From: an uncultured Treponema sp.
GTDB taxonomy: Bacteria; Spirochaetota; Spirochaetia; Treponematales; Treponemataceae
NCBI GenBank assembly: GCA_934699065.1
Contig: CAKUWD010000002.1
Coordinates: 8,208 to 72,207, forward strand
Direction of reading: 5' to 3'
DNA length: 64,000 bases
A model generated the notes under the pieces. The model was not told where the DNA came from. It ran no database searches and saw only the letters and a list, made by a program, of their open reading frames with translations. The translations under genes were made by a program, and so were the position numbers. Positions 17,521 through 25,945 of this stretch are shown here, in pieces. Numbering within the stretch: the first letter of the stretch is position 1; each line of letters opens with the position of its first letter.

Positions 17521-17561
17521 TCCTATAACAAACTATCGTTAGTTAGCAAACTCTCTGCTCA

Positions 17562-18263
17562 TTAACATCTGAATTCTTCGCGGAAAAGCGCATCTATAGA
17601 CATGCCCTTTTCCTCCCGAATATCATCAACATCACCTTCACGAATTATTTTACCTTCCTTAAGGAAAAGCACATAATTCAAAACCGGTTCAATATCGCTG
17701 ATCAAATGAGTAGAAAGAATTACAGTTGCATTCTCGCTATAGTTTGAAATGATTGTATTAAGAATATAATCTCTTGCAGCAGGATCAACTCCACCAATCG
17801 GTTCATCCAGCATATAAAGAGGAGCTTCACGGCTCATAGTCAAAATCAGCTGCACCTTCTCTTTTGTTCCTTTCGAGAGGCTTTTTAATTTTTCACTCTT
17901 TTCAATTTTAAGACTAGTCAGCATTTCATAAGCTTTGTTTCTATTAAAGTTTTTATAAAAATCTGCCATCATCTGAACAAGGTCATTTACTGTCATCCAG
18001 TCGTTCAGGTAAACACGATCTGGCTGATAAGCAGCTATCTCTTTTGATTCAGCACCAGGCTTAAGACCACATACAAAAATCTCACCAGAACTTGGTTTTA
18101 AAAGTCCGGCAGCAAGTTTAAGCAAGGTAGTTTTACCGCTTCCATTTGGTCCAAGCAAACCAACTATTGCACCCTTTGGAACAGACAAATCAATTCCTTT
18201 AAGTGCAGTTTTTGTTATGTATTTTTTTGTAAGGTTTTTACATTCTAGAACAGTTTCCATCAT
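17562..18263 (-). CDS. ABC transporter ATP-binding protein
   Basis: 233 residues. Walker A GPNGSGKTTLLKLAAGLL is at about 38-55, the Q-loop region at YQPDRVYL, the signature is a variant (LSKGTKEKVQL) and Walker B is PLYMLDEPIGGVD. The H-loop is STHLI. The LSKG signature and length match YtrB/BcrA-type ATPases. Its start is 8 bases from the end of the GntR gene, so the three genes form one operon. Confidence 0.85.
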   Translation of the reverse strand: MMETVLECKNLTKKYITKTALKGIDLSVPKGAIVGLLGPNGSGKTTLLKLAAGLLKPSSGEIFVCGLKPGAESKEIAAYQPDRVYLNDWMTVNDLVQMMADFYKNFNRNKAYEMLTSLKIEKSEKLKSLSKGTKEKVQLILTMSREAPLYMLDEPIGGVDPAARDYILNTIISNYSENATVILSTHLISDIEPVLNYVLFLKEGKIIREGDVDDIREEKGMSIDALFREEFRC

Positions 18264-18271
18264 CTCTTCTC

Positions 18272-18625
18272 CTATGCTTCATTAATAATTTTGATTACTT
18301 CTTCTTTATCAAAACCAAGAGATTTCATTTTATCAAGAAATTCTTCAATTTCTGTTTTTGCGAGTTCTTCTTTCATACTTTTGATTTTTTCCTTATCGTC
18401 TGTAATGAAACGTCCTGAAGTTCTTTCAGTACGAACCAGCCCCATTCTTTCCAGTTCGGAAAGAGCCTTCTGCATGGTGTTCGGATTAACTTTAGCTTTG
18501 ACCGCAAGGTCTCTGACTGAATCAAGACGACTTCCCTCTGCAAGTTCGCCGGAAATAATCTGCGCCTTAAAATAGTCAATCAGCTGAAGATATATCGGTT
18601 TATCATTTGTAAACTGGTATTCCAT
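18272..18625 (-). CDS. GntR-family (YtrA subfamily) transcriptional repressor
   Basis: 117 residues. A winged helix occupies about residues 10-75 (PIYLQLIDYFKAQIISGEL, LDSVRDLAVKAKVNPNTMQKAL, ERMGLVRTERTSGRF). Only a short helical tail follows, as in YtrA regulators that control adjacent ABC genes. A perfect 8-base palindrome lies 20 bases upstream and is its likely operator, giving autoregulation of the whole operon. Confidence 0.85.
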   Translation of the reverse strand: MEYQFTNDKPIYLQLIDYFKAQIISGELAEGSRLDSVRDLAVKAKVNPNTMQKALSELERMGLVRTERTSGRFITDDKEKIKSMKEELAKTEIEEFLDKMKSLGFDKEEVIKIINEA

Positions 18626-18644
18626 ATTTACCTCATTTGTACCA

Positions 18645-18666
18645 TTGTATTAAGCACATAATACAA
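18645..18666. promoter_or_regulatory. palindromic operator for the YtrA-type repressor
   Basis: TTGTATTA and TAATACAA form a perfect inverted repeat around a 6-base spacer (AGCACA), directly upstream of the GntR gene. Its size and position match known YtrA-type operators; binding is inferred. Confidence 0.6.
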
Positions 18667-18753
18667 TCCATAAATCGAAATGTCAAGTTTTTTTTGAATT
18701 TTTTTTAATTTTACGATATGATTGTAGTCATATTATAAAGGGCAGTTAAAAAT

Positions 18754-19530
18754 ATGAGAGAAATTAATTTTTCAAAAACTTCTAAAAACCTTATACGATT
18801 CTTTTGTCTTGATGGTATTGTCGTAGAGATCCTATGTATTATAAGATTATTTTTACGTACCGGCTTTACTCTGGAAATTCAAGAAATTACTAGTGTAATT
18901 ACTTTTTTGATGTCAGATTTGAATACTGCAATTATAGATCTTATATGTCTTATTTTCTTCATTATTCTTATTTTTGTTCCACGGCATTTTGTATTATTTT
19001 CAATAATATCTTTTCTATACTCATTTAAAATCATGATTGTTGACACAATAGTAAAATATCCAATTGGGCAGCTTTTATATCTGATGGGTGTATCTTGTCT
19101 TGTTTTCCTTGGTTTTTTCAGATACCACAGACTTCCAAAAATTATTTCTGCCGTTCTTATCAATTATATTCTTATTGGGCACAGTTTAATGTATGGAGTT
19201 GATGTACTTATCAATTCACTGATTTATGCAATTGGCTATACACTGGTATTCTTTGTAACTTTATTCTTTTCAGTCAGTTTTTTCAGATTTCTCTATACTA
19301 CCAAGCACGCCAGAATATGGGATCTTTCGCAGTATCCGGAACTCACAAATCGTGATAAGGAATGGCTTAAACAGATTCTTGAAGAAAGACGTTATGAAGA
19401 AATTGCCGCTGATTCAGGCATTACCGTTGGTACCCTTAAAAACCGAATGCATCAGATTTTTAATATTGTAGGTATTGAAGACCGCATCAGCCTTTTGGCT
19501 ACATACGGTGGTTACGAAGTTAAATTTTAG
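18754..19530 (+). CDS. membrane-anchored LuxR-type transcription regulator
   Basis: 258 residues. Six to seven hydrophobic segments cover residues 15-190. A C-terminal LuxR-like HTH follows (about 200-250: LTNRDKEWLKQILEERRYEEIA, then GITVGTLKNRMHQIFNIVGI). It has no receiver domain. Membrane-bound LuxR regulators of this shape sense envelope or lipid signals. It is divergent from the GntR-ABC operon, but the link is only positional. Confidence 0.7.
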   Translation: MREINFSKTSKNLIRFFCLDGIVVEILCIIRLFLRTGFTLEIQEITSVITFLMSDLNTAIIDLICLIFFIILIFVPRHFVLFSIISFLYSFKIMIVDTIVKYPIGQLLYLMGVSCLVFLGFFRYHRLPKIISAVLINYILIGHSLMYGVDVLINSLIYAIGYTLVFFVTLFFSVSFFRFLYTTKHARIWDLSQYPELTNRDKEWLKQILEERRYEEIAADSGITVGTLKNRMHQIFNIVGIEDRISLLATYGGYEVKF

Positions 19531-19536
19531 ATTTTC

Positions 19537-19570
19537 TGTCATCCTGAACTTGTTTCAGGATCAGCATGAC
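19537..19570. repeat. REP-type repeat (TGTCATCCTGAACTTG... family)
   Basis: TGTCATCCTGAACTTG and TTTCAGGATCAGCATGACG form an imperfect hairpin. The stop codon of the minus-strand FMN dehydrogenase lies inside the repeat. Confidence 0.75.
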
Positions 19571-20505
19571 GTAAGTTCCTTCACAGTCTTCGCGTAATGA
19601 TCATCAAAAGTTGCGCGGATTAGCGGCCGCGCGGCAATTACCTGATCGGCGCCATAATAAAGCGCTGTCTGGACATCCTGCTTTGTACGGATTCCTCCGT
19701 CTACCCAAATCTCTTTACAGTATTTTTTAAGCTCTAAAGCTCTTTCTGCAAGGAACTGTGCCGTACTTCCAATCCGAGTTTCAACACGACCACCGTGATT
19801 AGAAATATAAACTACATCTGGCTGAACTTCGCGAACAAGAGCCAGATCATCTTCTGTAAACACACCTTTAATTACAAAGGGCAGTTTTGTATGATTTCGA
19901 AAGTCTTCGAGTTGGGCAGCTGTTTTGCGCTCCAGGTTTACCAGATTACGCATCGTTACAATATTATAAGAATCAATATCAATTCCAATATGAGAAGCGT
20001 AAGGACGAATCCATTCAATACGTTCAAAAAGTTTTTCCTGCGGATAAGGTTTTAGAAAAAAGGCTGCCTTTACGGTGGTCGACTCTGCTGTAGTTTCGCC
20101 CCCTTCTACAAGCTCAGGAACCGCAACCATCGTATGATTCAACTCTTTCACTGCAGCCACCCCCAGCTTTAATTTTTCGTCGGGACAGCCATCTCCTACA
20201 CAAAGGCCAAAGCCTGCCTTCGCTGCATTGCTTAAGTAAGGAAGATAAAAATCTGCTTCTCTGGCATAGCCAATGTTTTCAACAGCACCGGTAACCGGGC
20301 CACAACGCAGCTGCTGCGGACAAACTGAAATTGCACGTATTTCATCTCCCAGTCCACGAGCAAGTGCCGCATCAAAAAGTTCATGCCAGCCTTCACAATT
20401 TAATTGAAAATTTTTTCCCTCAAAAACACCGCCGAGTCCGGGCAACATACCAGGACAACCATACCCATCGCAAACAGCGCAACGGTGGCATTTCAGTTCT
20501 CCCAT
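19561..20505 (-). CDS. FMN-dependent alpha-hydroxy-acid dehydrogenase/oxidase-like protein
   Basis: 314 residues from the ATG at 20505, preferred over an upstream GTG because GGTGA precedes it and it begins one base after the pfk stop. The TIM-barrel ends in the classic FMN motifs FVIKGVFTEDDL, YISNHGGRVE (His/Arg pair) and IWVDGGIRTKQDV. The N-terminus is unusual: CHRCAVCDGYGCPGM gives four clustered Cys that could hold metal. A repeat-derived stretch (ELVEGGETTAESTT) is inserted around residue 140. Substrate uncertain (lactate-like). The last codons come from a REP element. Confidence 0.72.
   Translation of the reverse strand: MGELKCHRCAVCDGYGCPGMLPGLGGVFEGKNFQLNCEGWHELFDAALARGLGDEIRAISVCPQQLRCGPVTGAVENIGYAREADFYLPYLSNAAKAGFGLCVGDGCPDEKLKLGVAAVKELNHTMVAVPELVEGGETTAESTTVKAAFFLKPYPQEKLFERIEWIRPYASHIGIDIDSYNIVTMRNLVNLERKTAAQLEDFRNHTKLPFVIKGVFTEDDLALVREVQPDVVYISNHGGRVETRIGSTAQFLAERALELKKYCKEIWVDGGIRTKQDVQTALYYGADQVIAARPLIRATFDDHYAKTVKELTSC
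20074..20120. repeat. degenerate palindromic repeat inside a gene
   Basis: GGTGGTCGACTC ... GTTTCGCC ... CTACAAGCTCAGGAACC, a worn relative of the GGTGGTT and CCTGAGCTTGT families. It is translated as ELVEGGETTAESTT in the FMN dehydrogenase. Confidence 0.55.
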
Positions 20506-20506
20506 C

Positions 20507-21592
20507 TTAGTCACCAAAACAGATTCCCAATTCACGCGCAGCTTTTAGCACAGGATCTTTTTCCGTAATTTCTTTTACACGGCCTGCAACTACAGAAAGT
20601 GGAGTTGCAACAATACTGCCGTTTTTTACAGCAACTAGATTTCCAAAACGTTTTTCTGCAAGGAAATCTGCTGCCGCATTACCAAGCTTTGTTGCAAGAA
20701 TTCTGTCATAAGGAGCAGGATCTCCGCCACGCTGTAAATAACCGAGCACGCTGGTTCTTGTTTCAATTCCTGTAGCCTCTTCTATTTCTTTTGCAACCCG
20801 GAAGCCAACCGACTGAGGCATAGACTCTCTGGCTTTTTTGAATTCTTTTTTACCAAGCTTTGCTTCATCCAGATCAATCGCACCTTCCGAACAGGCAATA
20901 ATAAAATAGTTCTGGCCCTTGGCTTTTTTAGCCTTCATGTATTTTGCAATCTTTTTAATATCATAAGGAATTTCAGGCAGAAGAATTACATCTGCACGGC
21001 CGGCGAGTCCTGCATAAAGTCCCAGCCAGCCAACCTTGTGTCCCATAATCTCAACAACCATTGCACGGCTGTGACTCTTTGCTGTTGTTCTGATTGCTTC
21101 AATTCCGTGAGTTGCTACATCAATTGCTGTATGAAAACCAAAGGTTTCGTCGGTGCCTACAATATCATTGTCAATTGTTTTTGGCATACCAATTACATTG
21201 AAACCCGCTTCTGAAAGCAAAGACGCTGTTGTATTTGTTCCGTTTCCACCAAGACACACAAGTGCATCAAGTTTATTTTTCTTGAAAGTTTCTTTGATTC
21301 CATCTACCGGCAAAAGTCCAGTTTTTGGATCAGGTACAGGATTTTTAAATGGCTTTACGCGGGATGTTCCAAGTATTGTACCCCCCTGCGAAATCAGCGG
21401 CTCAAGATCAAGCTCATCCATCTTGAACGTGTCGTTATCTATGAGCCCGCGGTATCCGTTTCGAATACCAATAAACTTCATTCCGTAATTATTTTTTCCA
21501 GAAATACAAAGCGCACGAATTGCAGCATTTAGCCCTGGCGCATCTCCACCCGAAGTCAAAATTCCAACAGTTTTAATTGTAGAAGCTTTCAT
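20507..21592 (-). CDS. pfkA: 6-phosphofructokinase
   Basis: 361 residues. The N-terminal loop is GILTSGGDAPGLNAAIR. The catalytic region reads LGGNGTN, where E. coli has GGDGS, and PKTIDND. This gives Gly at the position equivalent to 104 (ATP-type) and Lys at 124 (PPi-type), a combination known from ATP-using group III enzymes. Substrate loops MGHKVGWLGLYAGLAG and RTSVLGYLQRGGDP are intact. The Asp-to-Asn change in GGNG is worth noting. Its start lies 7 bases after a TATAAT box. Confidence 0.88.
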   Translation of the reverse strand: MKASTIKTVGILTSGGDAPGLNAAIRALCISGKNNYGMKFIGIRNGYRGLIDNDTFKMDELDLEPLISQGGTILGTSRVKPFKNPVPDPKTGLLPVDGIKETFKKNKLDALVCLGGNGTNTTASLLSEAGFNVIGMPKTIDNDIVGTDETFGFHTAIDVATHGIEAIRTTAKSHSRAMVVEIMGHKVGWLGLYAGLAGRADVILLPEIPYDIKKIAKYMKAKKAKGQNYFIIACSEGAIDLDEAKLGKKEFKKARESMPQSVGFRVAKEIEEATGIETRTSVLGYLQRGGDPAPYDRILATKLGNAAADFLAEKRFGNLVAVKNGSIVATPLSVVAGRVKEITEKDPVLKAARELGICFGD

Positions 21593-21599
21593 GCCTTTA

Positions 21600-21605
21600 A
21601 TTATA
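21600..21605 (-). promoter_or_regulatory. -10 element 7 bases before the pfk start (leaderless candidate)
   Basis: On the minus strand TATAAT is followed by TAAAGGC and the ATG at 21592. AAGG is too close to the start to act as a normal ribosome site. Confidence 0.5.
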
Positions 21606-21685
21606 ACCTTTTTTGCACGTAACGGACAACAAAAAAATGAAAGAAAATCTCTCTTAAAAATCCTAAAATCTTTTTTTATTATTCC

Positions 21686-21697
21686 GATAATGGAACT
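21686..21697 (+). promoter_or_regulatory. -10 element abutting a start codon (leaderless candidate)
   Basis: GATAAT at 21686-21691, six bases (GGAACT), then the ftsK ATG at 21698. Confidence 0.5.
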
Positions 21698-24600
21698 ATG
21701 AGAGCATCTAATAAGTCTAGTTTCATAACCGGAGTCGCTTTGCTGATGCTGGCGGCTTTATTTTCAATCAGTTTGATTCTTCTCCCTTTGGATTACGGAG
21801 TTACCGGGCCAGGGCATAATAATATTTTGTATTTACTCGGAGATATGCTGTACTCCGTTTACGGCTTTTGCAGCATTTTGATTCCGGGATTTCTGCTGGT
21901 TGCTGGTCTTTCGTGCTTTGCTTCTAAGTGGACTGCACGTAAAACGCTTCGTCTTTTGACTGCGCTTGTACCATTTTTTACCTGCGTAGTTACAGAAAGC
22001 ATTGTTCGTTCTATTGTTAAGGTAGATCATTCATCTTTCGCAATTGTAAAAATTCTTATTGCTCTTGTAACGGGTGTTATGCTCGTTATTATCGAATTTT
22101 TGGGAACAGGCATTATTGCTGATCGTTTGCGAAAACCTAAAATGAGATCTCTTGTTTTGCCGAAAGATGAAGAGAATTCTGAAACTGTTGCTGAGGAAGC
22201 GGAAAATGCAGAGAATTCAGAAAGTGAAAATCTTCCAGAATTCAATAAGCTTTCAAAAATCAAAGTTCCTAAAGAATCTATCTTTGACAAATTAAAGAAT
22301 AAATTCAAAAAATCAGATGACAGCGATTCAGATGATTATTCTGATGATGATTACGAAGAAGACGGCACAGAAAAGAAAGCAACCATCTTTGATGAAATTC
22401 TTGATGAAGTTGATTCTTACGAAGAAGAGCCAGAGGAAACTGCTGTAGAAGAATCATCTGCTCCAACAGTAGATGACGAAGTTTATGCTCTTGCACAAAA
22501 GCCAGAAGCACCATCTCTTACAAATGAAGAGTTTGCGGCACTTACTGCACCTCAGGAAGAACTTGAGTGGAATAATCTTCCTCCAAAACCGGAAAATCTT
22601 CCACCTGAATACGATGCTGATTTTGATGAGAATGATCCTGCATTGGAATTTCCTCCAAAAGATGCCGTTGAACCACAGGCAGAAAAAACAGAAACTGTTT
22701 CTGAAAGCGCAGCTGCATCTGAACCTGAAGCATCAAAAGCTGAAGATGAAACTGTAGAAGATGTTGTGTATGAACCAAAAAATGATCCTTATGCAACAAC
22801 ACGCTATATTGATTCAGTTGTAGAAAATCCTCTTTATCCTCACAAGATTGTTCTGGACGATGGTTCAGATTCTGAGGGTGCGGCGGAAAAAAAAACTCCT
22901 GATCAGTCGGTAACAGAAAAACCAAAATATCCTACACGAATTCAAATAAAGGATGATGCTGTTTTTGAATCTAAACCTGAACCGGAAGCTTCTGGCGATG
23001 ACTATGTAGAAGATGAAACACTTCCTTTCCCTTCTTTTGATTTGGAAGAGCCGGCCATTAATACCAAGCCAGCAATCCTCACTAAGCAGGAAAAATCAGA
23101 AACAACAGAAAATGAAAACTACCGTTCGGTAGGTTCATATTTCAATGAAGAAGAATCTCCAAAGATTGCAACCAAAGAAAATCTCTATAACTATTTTGAG
23201 AATGTAGATACAAAGAAAACTGCTCCAAAAATCGAAGATCCTTATCAGGCAGAAAAAGAATCTGATTCTGACTCTGAAGAAGAATACGAAGACAATCCTG
23301 AAATCTTCAACCAGCTTGCACAGCAGCAGGAACAGGCTGAAGAAGAGGAAGAAGTAAATATTTCAACTGCAGCAGCAAGTGTTTTCAAAGACATGGATGC
23401 TGATATCAGAAAAGAGATGCCTGCAAAAGCACCAGCCACTGCTCCAGCTCCGGCTTCGGCATCAGCTGCAAACGGGCCATTGCATGGTGGCGCAACAAAT
23501 CTTACAAAAGACGAACTTTCTGATTTCTTTAATGCACAGCAGGAAGAAAATCGTCCTCATACAAAAGAAATTGCCGCAAATCCTCCAAAGACAAATCGTG
23601 CCACAAAAAAAGGCCCTTATGTTATTCCGTCAGATTTGCTCACAGCATATAAAGATGACCAGTACTGGATTATCGACGATGCAACAAAACAGGCATCTCT
23701 CAACCTTAAGCAGACTCTCTCAGAGTTTAATATTGAAGCTGATATTATCGGAATCAAAAAAGGTCCGGTTGTTACAATGTTCGAGATTTTACCGGCGCCT
23801 GGCGTAAAGCTTAGTAAGATTGTTGCCCTTCAGGATAACATCGCTCTCAGCCTTGCCGCTCAGTCAGTCCGCATCGTTGCGCCAATTCCTGGAAAACAGG
23901 CTGTTGGTATTGAAGTTCCAAACCGAAACCGATCGGTAGTCGGCTTCCGCGAAATCATAGAAATGGATTTGCCTGAATGGAAGAAGATGGCCGTGCCTGT
24001 TGTACTCGGAAAAGATATTCTCGGAAAGGCCCAGCTGATTGACCTTGTAAAAACACCACATATGCTGATTGCCGGTGCAACCGGTTCCGGAAAGTCTGTT
24101 TGTGTAAACTCACTCATTCTTTCTATCTTGTATAAGAGAAGCTTTGAAGATGTAAAGATGATTCTTGTTGACCCTAAGGTTGTCGAGCTCAAACTTTACA
24201 ATAATATCCCGCACCTTTTGACTCCAGTAATTACAGAGCCAAAGAAAGCGCTGCAGGCCCTTCAGTGGTGTCTATGCGAAATGGAACGCCGCTATGCTTT
24301 GCTTGATGGAATGGGTGTACGTGATATTTCTAACTACAACAAAAAAATTAAAGAGCAGAAAATCTGTACAGAAAAGCTGCCATACATCGTTGTTATTATT
24401 GATGAGTTTGCCGACCTCATGGCAACCAGTGGAAAGGAACTCGAAAATATCGTAGCCCGCCTTACAGCAATGAGCCGCGCCGTTGGTATTCATCTTGTTC
24501 TTGCAACCCAGCGTCCTTCTGTAAACGTAATTACAGGTCTTATCAAGGCAAATATTCCAACCAGAATTGCCTTCATGGTTGCCAGCCGTACAGACTCTAA

Positions 24601-25030
24601 TATCATTATTGATACAGTAGGTGCCGAAAAACTTCTTGGCCGTGGTGATATGCTTTACGCTTCTGCAGTGGATCCGGCTCCAATCCGAATTCAGGGAACC
24701 TTTGTTAGCGACCAGGAAGTTGAAAATGTAGTTACCGCTGTAAAAGACTACGGTGAACCGGACTACATCGACGAAGAAATTTTCACAGATGATGATGACG
24801 AAGAAGGAGCACGTGACCTCTTTGGCGAACCAATGGACGACGATGATCCATTGTACGACCAGGCTCTTGAAATTGTTGTTCAAAGCGGCAAGGCCAGCGC
24901 AAGTTACCTGCAGCGCCGCCTGAAGATTGGCTACAACCGTGCGGCCCGCCTTGTTGAGGAAATGGAAGAACGCGGAATTGTCGGTCCTGCAAACGGAGCA
25001 AAACCTCGCGAGGTAATTCATATTCCATGA
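21698..25030 (+). CDS. ftsK: DNA translocase FtsK/SpoIIIE
   Basis: 1110 residues. Four membrane segments lie in residues 10-145. A long acidic, Pro/Glu-rich linker of about 480 residues follows. The motor has Walker A GATGSGKS (793-800), Walker B VVIIDEFADLM (about 898-908) and the FtsK signature QRPSVNVITGLIKANIPTRI. The C-terminal winged-helix gamma domain (about 1045-1105, SASYLQRRLKIGYNRAARLVEEME) reads KOPS polarity. It pumps chromosome ends through the division septum. Confidence 0.93.
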   Translation: MRASNKSSFITGVALLMLAALFSISLILLPLDYGVTGPGHNNILYLLGDMLYSVYGFCSILIPGFLLVAGLSCFASKWTARKTLRLLTALVPFFTCVVTESIVRSIVKVDHSSFAIVKILIALVTGVMLVIIEFLGTGIIADRLRKPKMRSLVLPKDEENSETVAEEAENAENSESENLPEFNKLSKIKVPKESIFDKLKNKFKKSDDSDSDDYSDDDYEEDGTEKKATIFDEILDEVDSYEEEPEETAVEESSAPTVDDEVYALAQKPEAPSLTNEEFAALTAPQEELEWNNLPPKPENLPPEYDADFDENDPALEFPPKDAVEPQAEKTETVSESAAASEPEASKAEDETVEDVVYEPKNDPYATTRYIDSVVENPLYPHKIVLDDGSDSEGAAEKKTPDQSVTEKPKYPTRIQIKDDAVFESKPEPEASGDDYVEDETLPFPSFDLEEPAINTKPAILTKQEKSETTENENYRSVGSYFNEEESPKIATKENLYNYFENVDTKKTAPKIEDPYQAEKESDSDSEEEYEDNPEIFNQLAQQQEQAEEEEEVNISTAAASVFKDMDADIRKEMPAKAPATAPAPASASAANGPLHGGATNLTKDELSDFFNAQQEENRPHTKEIAANPPKTNRATKKGPYVIPSDLLTAYKDDQYWIIDDATKQASLNLKQTLSEFNIEADIIGIKKGPVVTMFEILPAPGVKLSKIVALQDNIALSLAAQSVRIVAPIPGKQAVGIEVPNRNRSVVGFREIIEMDLPEWKKMAVPVVLGKDILGKAQLIDLVKTPHMLIAGATGSGKSVCVNSLILSILYKRSFEDVKMILVDPKVVELKLYNNIPHLLTPVITEPKKALQALQWCLCEMERRYALLDGMGVRDISNYNKKIKEQKICTEKLPYIVVIIDEFADLMATSGKELENIVARLTAMSRAVGIHLVLATQRPSVNVITGLIKANIPTRIAFMVASRTDSNIIIDTVGAEKLLGRGDMLYASAVDPAPIRIQGTFVSDQEVENVVTAVKDYGEPDYIDEEIFTDDDDEEGARDLFGEPMDDDDPLYDQALEIVVQSGKASASYLQRRLKIGYNRAARLVEEMEERGIVGPANGAKPREVIHIP

Positions 25031-25042
25031 TAAAAGTGTGAG

Positions 25043-25076
25043 GTCATGCTGATCCTGAAACAAGTTCAGGATGACA
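25043..25076. repeat. REP-type repeat (GTCATGCTGATCCTG... family)
   Basis: GTCATGCTGATCCTGAAA and CAAGTTCAGGATGACA, the inverse of the copy at 19537. It lies just after ftsK and may act as its 3' hairpin. Confidence 0.75.
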
Positions 25077-25106
25077 TTTCAGCATCTCCCGCCTTAGGAA
25101 GTTTAT

Positions 25107-25409
25107 ATGATTCTGATAATTCTTTTCTTTATCGCCGGGGTTGCATTTTGCGCCGCCGGTGTATATTTTCTCTTACCAGATTTCCTGGATAAACTCAACG
25201 AAGCCGCTGCAGACAAGTCGCCGGAAAATCTACGCAAAAATCAACTCCGCGCAAAAGCCAGCGGTTACGTTGCATTAGGTTTAGGCGCACTAACTCTCGT
25301 CCTGGGCTTTATGCTCATAAGCTTCCCTCAGATAGCCTCGCCTCTTGTACTGGTGTACATGATTTTTCTGCTGGCCGCAGTTAGTGTTCTTCTGGTTATG
25401 TACAAATAA
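25107..25409 (+). CDS. small membrane protein, hypothetical
   Basis: 100 residues with three hydrophobic helices (about 3-22, 52-70, 76-97) and one charged loop. The start is behind AGGAAG. It follows ftsK but is separated by a REP element. No family recognised. Confidence 0.55.
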   Translation: MILIILFFIAGVAFCAAGVYFLLPDFLDKLNEAAADKSPENLRKNQLRAKASGYVALGLGALTLVLGFMLISFPQIASPLVLVYMIFLLAAVSVLLVMYK

Positions 25410-25518
25410 TTTTGATAAATCAAGAAAATCTGCTTTCTCTTGTTTTTCTTTACAATTCATAAAATTGGCTTCATACTTAAATTAAATAAACTTTATTCAA
25501 AAAATGTGGAGGCTCTAT

Positions 25519-25839
25519 ATGAATTCAATGTTGTTAAACATCATCATTCAGACAATGCCCAAGGTTGATGCCAACCGATACGAAGAAGGACGGCTGATTA
25601 TAAAATCCCGAAAAAAATGGCAAAGCGATTATATCACAGGATTTTTACTTTGCATTTTGTGTATAATCGCAATAATTCTTACAGATAAACTTCCTGTTCC
25701 CTATGTTGGCGGCGTTCTGTTTATTGGCGGATTTTTCGGCCTCATATATTCTCTCTTGTTTGCCCTAAGAGCCCTCCTCGTTTATAAATATTATTATGAT
25801 ATTTACAAAGAAGAAGATTTGAAAAAACTGGAAGAATAG
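25519..25839 (+). CDS. small membrane protein, hypothetical
   Basis: 106 residues from the ATG at 25519, chosen because GGAGG lies 6 bases upstream (an earlier ATG lies before this site). Two hydrophobic segments sit at about 38-55 and 62-85, with charged ends (KKWQSDY, YKEEDLKKLEE). Function unknown. Confidence 0.55.
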   Translation: MNSMLLNIIIQTMPKVDANRYEEGRLIIKSRKKWQSDYITGFLLCILCIIAIILTDKLPVPYVGGVLFIGGFFGLIYSLLFALRALLVYKYYYDIYKEEDLKKLEE

Positions 25840-25850
25840 AAACAAAACGG

Positions 25851-25944
25851 TGGGGGATTTTAAGGGGGCCAAGCCCCCTTAGGAGAAGGGGTAGCGGAAG
25901 ACCGCGAAGCGGGCTGAAGCGAGGGGAAGGCTTTCCCTTCCTCC
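25851..25944. repeat. GC-rich dispersed-type repeat with strong hairpin
   Basis: GGGGGCCAAGCCCCC is a near-perfect hairpin, followed by AGCGGAAGACCGCGAAGCG and CCTTTCCCTTCC-type complementarity. It separates two convergent genes and may terminate both. Confidence 0.55.
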
Positions 25945-25945
25945 T

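Noticed and set aside
22305..23807. Several open frames inside ftsK's linker on both strands
   Set aside because: They are shadows caused by the biased acidic low-complexity coding sequence.
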